In this document: piece after piece, positions 53,509-61,716 of the stretch
How the letters are laid out: each line of letters begins with the position of its first letter
How positions within the stretch are numbered: the first letter of the stretch is position 1
Assembly (NCBI GenBank): GCA_963675055.2
Contig: CAXXJE010000004.1
Location: forward strand, 496,001 to 560,000
Length of the DNA stretch: 64,000 nt
Reading direction: 5' to 3'
Origin: PGYT01 sp963675055
Lineage (GTDB): Bacteria; Bacteroidota; Ignavibacteria; Ignavibacteriales; Melioribacteraceae
Position numbers and translations under genes: made by a program
Notes under the pieces: model-generated
Databases searched by the model: none
Seen by the model: only the letters and a program-made list of their open reading frames with translations
What the model was told of the DNA's origin: nothing

Positions 53509-54753
53509 TCAATTCATATTTCGAACGATTTCCTGAGCGAAACGACTGCATTTAACGGACTTTGCACCGTTAATAAATCGGGACAAATCCTTTGTAACAG
53601 TTTTTGATTTTAAAGATCTTTTTAATGCAATTGTAATTAGCTTTGCTGCTTTATTCCAACTAATATATTCAAGCATCATAACTCCGGCTTGAATCATACC
53701 GGTTGGATTAGCAATGTCCTTCCCCTCAAACTCTTCTACGGTTCTGTGAATTGGTCCGAACAACCCAATACTGTAACTTAAATTTGCTAAAGGAATAACT
53801 CCTAAACCACCGACATGTGTCGATGAAGCGGTTGCGAGAAAATTCCCGGTAACACCCGGAGCAACGACGACATCCAATTCTTCCGGATTTAACAATATAT
53901 CCTGCAAAACTTTATCCGTTAACCTGTCTTTCATCAATATCATGCCTTTGGGTTTCTTACCATTGTACTTCGCTATTAGTTCCTGCTCAGTAATTGTTTG
54001 ATCAGGCAAGAACATTTTGGCTGCCTTATAAGCCCAGTTTCTGAAACTGTCTTCAGTAAGGTTACTCTTATGTGTTATTGTAACACTTTCCCGTTTATTG
54101 TCAATTGCAAATTCAATAGCCTTTTTAATTAATCGCATAGTACCGAATTCGCTAATCCTTTTAATTCCAATAGACGTATCATACCCTAAAGACGTTTTAT
54201 TTAATGAATTAAAATAGTTGATAATTTCTTTTCCCGATTTCGACCCTGCTTTGTATTCAAATCCTTCTGAAATATCCTCAAGATTCTCACTTATTATAAC
54301 AATATCAATTTTTTTTGAATTTTTTAAATTACCCGGTAATCCGTTAAAGTACTTTACAGGTCTTATACAAGCAAATAAATCAAGAGCATGACGCAATTGA
54401 TAATTAAGATCTATTCCCGAGCCTTCCCTTAGAGAAGCTAAGGGACCATTGATGGCAACCGAATATTCCTTAATAGCTGTAACTGTTTCACCGGGAAGCC
54501 TTCGCCTATTGCCATATATTTCAGCAGCTTTATTGCCGGCATAGACTTCCATCCATTCGATTCTCTTTTTCCCCGAGTAAGCTAATTTAACTGCACTATC
54601 AAGTACAAGTCTGGATGCTTTCCAAATCTCCGGACCTATTCCGTCGCCTTCAATAAACGGGATGATGGGATGATCACCCACTATTAGTTTATCGCCCTCC
54701 ACCTGAATTTTAACACCATTTGGCGGAGATGTAACGTGCTTAACTTTTGCCAT
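53509..54753 (-). CDS. Isocitrate dehydrogenase-like protein with degenerate active site
   Basis: 414 residues, collinear with E. coli NADP isocitrate dehydrogenase over the whole length, including IEGDGIGPEIWKA, ITHK and the C-terminal NGAKSVKCS. Catalytic positions (E. coli numbering recalled) differ: Ser113 is D115, Arg153 is S155, Tyr160 is S162, and metal ligands Asp307/Asp311 are N304/T308. Asn115, Arg119, Arg129 and Lys230 are kept (N117, R121, R131, K229), and the cofactor loop HGTAP reads HRTVE. The reading frame is intact. It is probably not a working isocitrate dehydrogenase; it may bind a ligand, act on another acid, or regulate. The nearest genes (flippase, YtxH) give no clue. 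Confidence 0.75.
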   Translation of the reverse strand: MAKVKHVTSPPNGVKIQVEGDKLIVGDHPIIPFIEGDGIGPEIWKASRLVLDSAVKLAYSGKKRIEWMEVYAGNKAAEIYGNRRRLPGETVTAIKEYSVAINGPLASLREGSGIDLNYQLRHALDLFACIRPVKYFNGLPGNLKNSKKIDIVIISENLEDISEGFEYKAGSKSGKEIINYFNSLNKTSLGYDTSIGIKRISEFGTMRLIKKAIEFAIDNKRESVTITHKSNLTEDSFRNWAYKAAKMFLPDQTITEQELIAKYNGKKPKGMILMKDRLTDKVLQDILLNPEELDVVVAPGVTGNFLATASSTHVGGLGVIPLANLSYSIGLFGPIHRTVEEFEGKDIANPTGMIQAGVMMLEYISWNKAAKLITIALKRSLKSKTVTKDLSRFINGAKSVKCSRFAQEIVRNMN

Positions 54754-54777
54754 CAGGAACCTCAGTGAATTTATTTA

Positions 54778-55725
54778 TCAAGTAAATGAAATAATTCCGA
54801 ATTTTTTCCTGTAAACCGCAACACTTATAATTCCAACAAGTACGGCAAACCATAATGTAACGACTCTGATAATGAACGTCGATGCAACGGAAATATTTCC
54901 GTCGATCCCGTAATTCATCATAAAAAATGTAAGTGAACCGTCTGTTACACCTAATCCACCCGGCAGCATTGTAATTGAGCCGAGAATCGTTGCAAATGCG
55001 TACGTAAACGATGACCAGAGAAGCGATATACCGGTATTAAAATCAACCAGTATAAGATAGAATCCAAAACATTCAAAAAACCATGCAACAAAGCTTAGAA
55101 GGAACATCAGTACCAGAGGTCTCGGTCGAAGCATTGTATATGCGCTCTCATATGCTTCCTCTAATCTCCCGATATGACGTTTAATGAATTTTATACGTCC
55201 AACTATTTTAAAGAAGAATTCTGCATATTTCTTATTACTAAGCAGAACCACCACGATAACAAAGAATATTGAAGTGCCGATAATAATAGATTCTCCAACA
55301 TTGAAAACATAACTTCCGATAATAGCAATGACTAATAGTGAAAGAAAATCAGTTATTCTTTCAACCAAAACTATCGGAGCTGTTTTACTGATTGGTTCTC
55401 CTGCAAGATCCTTAAGCATATACGATTTCAACAATTCACCGAACTTACCCGGAGTAACACTCATAATTAGTCCGGACATAAATACGATAAATGACTTTAC
55501 AAAACCAATCCGAATATTCAGGACATGTAGGTAATAATGCCATTTAAGAAAACGTGAGAAGTAGTTCAGGTAAGATAGTATTAATAGAATGGGAATTAAT
55601 AGTAGATTGAAATTTTCAAAAGCTTCCAGAACAGTGTTGTAATCGGCATAGAATGATAGTGTAAGATAAATTACCGCACCGATTATTATTGAAGTTAAAA
55701 TATGCTTTTTAACTTTCTCGAGCAC
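54778..55725 (-). CDS. LPG-synthase-TM-like (UPF0104) membrane protein
   Basis: 315 residues with about eight transmembrane helices, matching the lysylphosphatidylglycerol synthase transmembrane (flippase-like) family: VTPGKFGELLKSYMLKD, VERITDF and ITMLPGGLGVTDGSL. It lacks the aminoacyl-transferase domain, so it is more like a lipid flippase. Substrate unknown. It follows the Maf gene directly. Confidence 0.85.
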   Translation of the reverse strand: MLEKVKKHILTSIIIGAVIYLTLSFYADYNTVLEAFENFNLLLIPILLILSYLNYFSRFLKWHYYLHVLNIRIGFVKSFIVFMSGLIMSVTPGKFGELLKSYMLKDLAGEPISKTAPIVLVERITDFLSLLVIAIIGSYVFNVGESIIIGTSIFFVIVVVLLSNKKYAEFFFKIVGRIKFIKRHIGRLEEAYESAYTMLRPRPLVLMFLLSFVAWFFECFGFYLILVDFNTGISLLWSSFTYAFATILGSITMLPGGLGVTDGSLTFFMMNYGIDGNISVASTFIIRVVTLWFAVLVGIISVAVYRKKFGIISFT

Positions 55726-56304
55726 TCATATAATCCTAAGTAAATTAGTATAGATTTTGGATAACGGCAATCCAACAACATTATAAAAACAGCCGTTAAC
55801 TTTTTTGACAAATACTGCACCGAAATCATCCTGTATACCGTATGCCCCAGCTTTATCCATGGGACTTCCGGTCTTTACATAGCTGTCGATTTGCTCTCTC
55901 GAGAGATCATTAAACGTAACAGCAGTTTTTTCGTAACCAACTATCTGTTTCTTATTTGTTGAATTATAAATTGCAAATCCCGTATAAACATTGTGAGTTT
56001 TGCCGCTAAGTTTATTAAGAATGGCGACAGCATCTTTTTTATTCTCCGGTTTCCCAATTATACTTTTATCCAGAACGACAATGGTATCTGCAGTAATAAT
56101 AATTCCGTCGTTCACTTTTTGCCCGGCAAGTTCAAGTTTTTCAAGAGATAAACGCTTAACAGTTCTAATCGGGTGTTCACCGTCAAGTATTTCTTCATTT
56201 AGATTTACAGTAAATGCATTAAATTTAAGACCAAGCTGCTTCAGTAATTTTCTCCTCCTCGGTGATTTGGACGCAAGATATAGAGGGTAATTAATACTGA
56301 ACAC
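55726..56304 (-). CDS. Maf-family nucleotide pyrophosphatase
   Basis: 192 residues. The opening LASKSPRRRKLLKQLGL and the downstream DTIVVLD and AGAYGIQDDFGAVFVKKVNG are the Maf signatures. Maf proteins hydrolyse dTTP, UTP or modified nucleotides as house-cleaning enzymes. The stop is one base from the flippase-like start. Confidence 0.93.
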   Translation of the reverse strand: MFSINYPLYLASKSPRRRKLLKQLGLKFNAFTVNLNEEILDGEHPIRTVKRLSLEKLELAGQKVNDGIIITADTIVVLDKSIIGKPENKKDAVAILNKLSGKTHNVYTGFAIYNSTNKKQIVGYEKTAVTFNDLSREQIDSYVKTGSPMDKAGAYGIQDDFGAVFVKKVNGCFYNVVGLPLSKIYTNLLRII

Positions 56305-56353
56305 AATTTTTCTCTGAAAGGTATAAGAATAAATTTGGAGGTATGAACTCGGC

Positions 56354-56752
56354 TTAACGGAATAAAGCTTTTATACTTCCCCAGGTTCTTTTAATATCTG
56401 TGGTTTTATGTGAAACAGCAACTTCACTGGAGTATGTTGGAGTAGTAGAACCGTTATCTATTATTTTCAAGCGGTAAACATACAGGGCGTCAGTTGTCTT
56501 AAATGCATTTTCATCAATAAAAGTATAGACAGAATTGTTACCTATAGCTTTAACGTTGCCTATCTCAACAAAAGGACCGTCTGAAGATCTTCTCTCAATT
56601 GCAAATTCCTTAAGGTTAATTTCCTGTGTTGTCTGCCAGTTAAGTACAATGTTGTTTTCATCACTTCTGACATGAAAATAGGAAAGATAGGCGCCGGCAA
56701 AAGTACTTACAGCCAAGCTAAATAGAATTATCAATAAAAATGCTCGTTTCAT
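56354..56752 (-). CDS. Small secreted protein, fibronectin-III-like
   Basis: 132 residues with a signal peptide (1-19). The mature part has NIVLNWQTTQEINLKEFAIERRSSDG, a beta-sandwich stretch frequent in secreted proteins of this bacterial group, and ends TWGSIKALFR. No enzymatic motif and no complete T9SS tail. It may be a surface or adhesion factor; function unknown. Confidence 0.7.
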   Translation of the reverse strand: MKRAFLLIILFSLAVSTFAGAYLSYFHVRSDENNIVLNWQTTQEINLKEFAIERRSSDGPFVEIGNVKAIGNNSVYTFIDENAFKTTDALYVYRLKIIDNGSTTPTYSSEVAVSHKTTDIKRTWGSIKALFR

Positions 56753-56807
56753 GTCAAAAATATATTTTTTATTAGCCTCATTGTCAAGAAAAATTTGCGA
56801 ATAAACT

Positions 56808-58163
56808 TCAACCCCTCACTCGCCTGTTTTGCCAATCGCCGTATCTGAATTTTACAATCATCATAATTGTATAAATAATTACATAGATAGGCAGTGCAAA
56901 CCAGGCACCTCGTATTCCGAATCCAAAAGTAATCCCCAAGACATATGAACTCGGCAAAAATATAATCCAATTCGCGATCACATCGGCCAGCATAACATAA
57001 AACGAATTCCCAACAGCCTGCAGACTATTTGCCAGAACTACACCAACTGCATAGAATATCTGTCCGAATCCAGCTATCCGCAAAGCCGGAACAGCAGTTT
57101 CAATGACCTGTTGATCCTCCGTGACAAGCATAAGTATCAGTCTGGGGAAAAACGTAAATACTATACCGATGATAATTGTATAAATTGTAGCTACCTTGCT
57201 GGTTTCAAATCCGTAGAACTTCGCCTTCTTATTATTGCCAGCCCCAAATTCCTTCCCCACTAAAGTTTGAACAGCAATTCCAAAACCGAAGCAAGGCATA
57301 ATGGATATCATTAGAGCTGATATTACCACCTGACTCGCTGCCTGCTGTAAAGTCCCGATCAATCCCGTAATAGCTACAAATGACAGGAATCCAATCAGTA
57401 TAAATACATTTTGGAATGATACAGGCAGTGATATTTTTACTATCGACTTTGCCTCCTGCCAGATAAAACGGAAATACTTGAAGTAATTGTATTTCTTACG
57501 GTATGAACCCAAAGAGGCAATAGAGATGTAAAAAAGGACATCAAACATGGTTGCTAAAGTAGAACCAATTCCAGCACCTGCGAGTCCCATCCCTTTCAGG
57601 CCGAATAAACCAAAGATGAATATGTAATTAAAAACTATATTTAGAAAATTCACAAGAATGGCGGAATACATGAATATCTTGGTCTTGCTGATTCCAAAAA
57701 AGAAACCTCGATAGGAAACAGAAATGAGGAAAAACGGGATACCCATAAATCTGAAATGTAAATAATCCCCCGCCAGTTCACCCACTTTTTGATCCGCTGA
57801 GAACAATTGTGCAATAGTATCAGAGAATATTACGAACACCAGAGAAACAACCGCACCGGCTAAAATAGAAATTACAAGTGAAGTATTTAAGACAGAGCCA
57901 CAACCATCATAATTCCCCGCACCATGATTTCTAGCCACCAGGACATGCGTACCAGTGGCCAAACTTGAAAAAAAGCTGATTATCGCCCAGGTAGCCAAAA
58001 CTCCGATTCCCATAGCTGCCAGCGCTGTAGCAGCTTCATCGATTCGACCAATCATTGCTGTATCTACAAGAGAAACAACCATTTGGGTGGATAAACCAGC
58101 TATAGCGGGAAGAGCAAGTTTTAAAATTTTTCTATGTTCTGTAAATATTTCTGCCGTAATCAT
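56808..58163 (-). CDS. MATE-family multidrug/cation antiporter
   Basis: 451 residues with twelve predicted transmembrane helices and the two-lobed MATE repeats (KLALPAIAGLSTQMVVSLVDTAMIGRI near the start, KISLPVSFQNVFILIGFLSF in the second half). It probably exports drugs or metabolites using sodium or protons; substrate unknown. It is the first gene of the long minus block and faces the plus-strand T9SS genes across a 169-base gap. Confidence 0.92.
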   Translation of the reverse strand: MITAEIFTEHRKILKLALPAIAGLSTQMVVSLVDTAMIGRIDEAATALAAMGIGVLATWAIISFFSSLATGTHVLVARNHGAGNYDGCGSVLNTSLVISILAGAVVSLVFVIFSDTIAQLFSADQKVGELAGDYLHFRFMGIPFFLISVSYRGFFFGISKTKIFMYSAILVNFLNIVFNYIFIFGLFGLKGMGLAGAGIGSTLATMFDVLFYISIASLGSYRKKYNYFKYFRFIWQEAKSIVKISLPVSFQNVFILIGFLSFVAITGLIGTLQQAASQVVISALMISIMPCFGFGIAVQTLVGKEFGAGNNKKAKFYGFETSKVATIYTIIIGIVFTFFPRLILMLVTEDQQVIETAVPALRIAGFGQIFYAVGVVLANSLQAVGNSFYVMLADVIANWIIFLPSSYVLGITFGFGIRGAWFALPIYVIIYTIMMIVKFRYGDWQNRRVRG

Positions 58164-58332
58164 ACAATAAAATTCATAATTGACTGGAAAATATGCGAAT
58201 TTTTGTTATTTTCATACGAGAATATACAAATCAGGAAAATGAGTCGTATTGATATCTTGATTTTGTGGCTATTTTTTACAATTTTGAATTATTCATCCCA
58301 AAATAAATCTTACGTTAAAAGAGAGGCAGCCT

Positions 58333-59826
58333 ATGTTAAAAATTTACCGCTTCTATTTCATTTCCATACTGCTTTTATTCATTTCAACCTCGAACATATC
58401 AGCTCAGGATTTTAACGGAGATTGGACCTGCGCTTATGCAACTACAGACAACAGTGCCAACGGCACAGGTATTCAGACTATCTCTGTTACAACAGTTGAT
58501 GTGAATAAATTTGTTGCGCTCGTTAGTCAGTCTGCATTACCATGGGAAGATGGTGATGCCTGTTATCTGGTCGGCTACAATAATGCAGACTCAACGAACG
58601 GAAGACTCGGAACAACACCATACGGTTCTTCTTCCGACTACAGACAAGTTTGGCTTAATGGTTTTGACCAGGTATTCATGAATCACGCAAGAGATTTAGC
58701 TTCGCGAGACAATTTAATATTTGTCCCTAATAATGATGATGCTGCCAACATCCTTGTATTTGAAATTACTGAAGACAGTGTTGTAACGCATCCGATGAGA
58801 ATGTCCACCAATAAAAATCCATTTGAAAGCAGGAGTATCTGGGCTATCGATATTGATTCCGCAGGACGAGTATATGTAACTACTGAAGGTGATTCGTTAT
58901 CACCAAGTGAAGTTCTGATCTATGAAAGTCCGGATGTTGAGTCAGCCTGGTCCGGCACTCACGACGCGGATCCGCTTTATACTATTACCCTGCCCGATAA
59001 CGGCGATGCCCGAGGTGTAACTGTTAATCCGGAAGGTAGCGTAGTTTATGTATCCAACTTTGTCACCGAAAAGGTACATTGTTATATCGGGGACACAGAT
59101 AACGGTTATGAGTTATACGATGGATTCCAGTTTACATTGGAGGACACTCTTACAGCCTCAGGCGGAACATTCCTCGATCCCGGTCCATGGGGATTGCAAT
59201 TCATGCCGGAGAAGAACATTCTTTGGGTTGCATGTGCCAATGATTATGAAACCGGAGACGGATACGAGTATGGAAGGTACTATCTTCTCAATCCAAATAC
59301 CGGAGAAATTCTTGATACGCTTGATGCTGCAGGTTGGAACTACCTTATTACTGAAGCCTATAATTCCCGGTCCGGTGGTACTGTCGGCAATGTATCCGGA
59401 TACACATCCCCGTACAATGTAGACTTTGACTCAGGCTTTGGTGTTTATACCCAGTCATACTATGGATGGACTGTTGACAAGTGGGAATTTAATGGTGAAA
59501 TTCCGACAATTGATTTGACTATTACCAGTATCGAAAAAACTGATAATCAGTTACCAGCAGAATTCAGATTGTCGCAGAATTATCCAAATCCATTTAATCC
59601 TTCAACTACAATTGAATTTTCATTAACCAACGCTGCTAATAGATTGACACTTTCAGTCTACACAATTACCGGTGAACTTGTTACGGATCTTATAAAATCT
59701 AATAGTTTCAGCAGCGGCAGTTACAAGATAACTTTTGATGCTTCCGGTTTATCGTCTGGATTGTATATTTATAAACTTGACGATGGAAATCGCAGTATTA
59801 GTAAAAAAATGACGTTAGTTAAGTAA
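58333..59826 (+). CDS. T9SS-exported beta-propeller-like protein, copy 1
   Basis: 497 residues. Signal peptide (1-24, ending SNISAQ), a propeller-like body with repeated NHL/YVTN-type strands (IDIDSAGRVYVTTEGDSLSPSE; GDARGVTVNPEGSVVYVSNF), and a type A T9SS sorting domain from about residue 410 (LSQNYPNPFNPSTTIEFSL to ISKKMTLVK). The tail directs secretion across the outer membrane and attachment or release by the T9SS sortase. Copy 2 lies 350 bases downstream. Binding target unknown. Own terminator, so monocistronic. Confidence 0.88.
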   Translation: MLKIYRFYFISILLLFISTSNISAQDFNGDWTCAYATTDNSANGTGIQTISVTTVDVNKFVALVSQSALPWEDGDACYLVGYNNADSTNGRLGTTPYGSSSDYRQVWLNGFDQVFMNHARDLASRDNLIFVPNNDDAANILVFEITEDSVVTHPMRMSTNKNPFESRSIWAIDIDSAGRVYVTTEGDSLSPSEVLIYESPDVESAWSGTHDADPLYTITLPDNGDARGVTVNPEGSVVYVSNFVTEKVHCYIGDTDNGYELYDGFQFTLEDTLTASGGTFLDPGPWGLQFMPEKNILWVACANDYETGDGYEYGRYYLLNPNTGEILDTLDAAGWNYLITEAYNSRSGGTVGNVSGYTSPYNVDFDSGFGVYTQSYYGWTVDKWEFNGEIPTIDLTITSIEKTDNQLPAEFRLSQNYPNPFNPSTTIEFSLTNAANRLTLSVYTITGELVTDLIKSNSFSSGSYKITFDASGLSSGLYIYKLDDGNRSISKKMTLVK

Positions 59827-60175
59827 GTTTACCGCTCCTTTTCGCAATAAAGGAGCGGTGTTTTTTTTCGGGTAAAAGTTTATTACTGTTTCTATCATAA
59901 TTTCTTGAAGAATAGAATTCCATTTTGTGCGGGATATTTATTAGGTGGATTATTTTGTAATCATCCTTTACAATTCAGTTTTATTGTGATTGTAAACAAT
60001 AATAGGCTCAACTTAAAATTAGTAGTTGAGTGAACGAAATATGATGTAGCATTTAAAAACTGTCGTAACTCAAGAAATAGTCGGTAAATATATTGGATAT
60101 TCGTTATTTGTTTATATTTTTAACGATGTTTTTACCGGCAATAAACAATTTCAATACTATTAAGAGGAGTTGTCT
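59827..60175. other. Intergenic region between the two T9SS paralogues
   Basis: This 349-base gene-free stretch starts with a strong terminator, then holds AT-rich sequence with no open frame of note. The block CGGGT...TCTATCATAAT (59869-59901) reappears after copy 2, so it is part of the duplicated flank. AAGAGGAG before the copy 2 ATG at 60176 is the ribosome site. I saw no RNA gene or clear promoter hexamers. Confidence 0.7.
59831..59868 (+). terminator. Intrinsic terminator after T9SS copy 1
   Basis: ACCGCTCCTTT (59831-59841) and AAAGGAGCGGT (59849-59859) form a perfect 11-bp stem with a 7-base loop, followed by eight T's. Confidence 0.95.
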
Positions 60176-61639
60176 ATGTCGAATCTTTACCGTTTAACAT
60201 TATCATTATTTTTATTCCTTTCTCAGCAATTTACTGCTCAGGGATTCGGTGCATGGAGTTGTGATTATGCAACGATTGATGCCGATCCGAATGCAACCGG
60301 AAACAGAACGATTTCCGTTGCCGCTTATGGGGAAAATGATTTTGCTGCGCTAGTTGCCGATTATGGTGACAGTTGTTATTATGTTGTCGGTTACAAAGAC
60401 GCAGATTCCACTTCCGGACGTTTAGGTGCTTATGAGTATAGCGGAACCGGACAAGTAACAGTATGGATTAATGGATTTGATCAGGCCCTAACCACTCGCG
60501 CAAAAGATATGGAGCACAGGAAAGTTGGTGACGAAGATCTGCTCTTTGTTGCCAGTAATGATCCTGATAGAAATATTTTAGTCTTCAAAATGACCGCGGA
60601 TTCTATTGAAACTTATCCCTGGAGAATGTCAACCCTTCAAAATGCCTTTGACCCGGTTGATATTTGGTCGATAGATATTGATGATGCCGGCAGAGTTTAT
60701 GTAACAACTGAAGGTGACACACTGAATCCCAGCATGGTATACGTGTTCGAAAGTCCTGATGTTGAGACTGCCTGGGCCGGTGCGCATACAGCCGCTCCCC
60801 TTCAAACAATAACATTGCCGGATAACGGTGATGCAAGAGGCATTGCTGTCAGTCCTGACGGTACTGCTTTATATGTTTCAAACAGTTTATCGAGAAAAGT
60901 TTACTGCTACATCGGTGACGCAGATAACGGATATGAATTGTTTGATGGTTTCAGCTTCGAAGTAACTGAGGATGTTTCTGATGATACTGAAACTATTCCC
61001 GCTATACCATGGGGGTTAAACTTCATGCCGGACAATAACATATTGTTCGCTTGTATATCTACCGACTATGAAAACAATTCTCTGGGCTATTCATACGGAA
61101 AGGTTTATCTCCTCAATCCGAATAACGGTGACGAATTGGGCATTATTGATGTTGCCGCCTGGAATTTCGATCAAACGGGTTCTTATAATTCCAACGGACC
61201 TGGAAATGTTTCCGGATATGCCTCACCATACAATTGCGATTTTGATGACATGAACAATGTTTATATTTGTTCTTATTACGGATGGGCAATTGATAAATGG
61301 TCATATAATTCGGATCTGCCGGTAATTGATCTGGTTATAACTTCTGTTGAACAGGATTTCAGTCAGGTCCCTTCAGAATTTATGTTAAGCCAGAATTATC
61401 CGAATCCTTTTAATCCAACTACAACAATATCGTTCTCAGTACCTGAAACATCTGAAATAACACTTTCAATCTATAGTCTTACAGGTGAATTGATTTCAGA
61501 GATTATAAATTCACAGACATTTAACAGCGGTGTTTACAATGTTTCATTCGACGCTACTGCCATGGCTTCCGGAATGTATATTTATAAGTTGGACAATGGG
61601 AAGCAATCTATTAGTAAAAAAATGACGTTAATTAAGTAA
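60176..61639 (+). CDS. T9SS-exported beta-propeller-like protein, copy 2
   Basis: 487 residues from the ATG at 60176; an in-frame TTG two codons earlier overlaps the ribosome site spacing and is rejected. Signal peptide (1-22, ending QQFTAQ), the same propeller-like body as copy 1 (ADSTSGRLG; IWSIDIDDAGRVYVTTEGD; LPDNGDARGIAVSPDG; CYIGDADNGYELFDGFSF), and a type A T9SS tail (LSQNYPNPFNPTTTISFSV to ISKKMTLIK). Similarity to copy 1 is clear at protein level; the last bases of the two genes are nearly identical. A tandem duplication with later divergence is inferred. Confidence 0.88.
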   Translation: MSNLYRLTLSLFLFLSQQFTAQGFGAWSCDYATIDADPNATGNRTISVAAYGENDFAALVADYGDSCYYVVGYKDADSTSGRLGAYEYSGTGQVTVWINGFDQALTTRAKDMEHRKVGDEDLLFVASNDPDRNILVFKMTADSIETYPWRMSTLQNAFDPVDIWSIDIDDAGRVYVTTEGDTLNPSMVYVFESPDVETAWAGAHTAAPLQTITLPDNGDARGIAVSPDGTALYVSNSLSRKVYCYIGDADNGYELFDGFSFEVTEDVSDDTETIPAIPWGLNFMPDNNILFACISTDYENNSLGYSYGKVYLLNPNNGDELGIIDVAAWNFDQTGSYNSNGPGNVSGYASPYNCDFDDMNNVYICSYYGWAIDKWSYNSDLPVIDLVITSVEQDFSQVPSEFMLSQNYPNPFNPTTTISFSVPETSEITLSIYSLTGELISEIINSQTFNSGVYNVSFDATAMASGMYIYKLDNGKQSISKKMTLIK

Positions 61640-61642
61640 ATG

Positions 61643-61674
61643 GCTGCCCCGTTTGGGGCGGCGACTTATTTTTC
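61643..61674 (+). terminator. Intrinsic terminator after T9SS copy 2
   Basis: GCTGCCCC (61643-61650), loop GTTT, GGGGCGGC (61655-61662), with one G-T pair, then a T-rich run. It begins three bases after the stop codon. Confidence 0.85.
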
Positions 61675-61716
61675 GGGTTAAATAACATAATCTATCATAA
61701 TCTTCTCGGAGGTATA

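Noticed and set aside
53509..54753. Calling the isocitrate dehydrogenase-like gene a pseudogene
   Set aside because: The frame is intact and full-length, with conserved structural motifs; only the active-site positions are changed.
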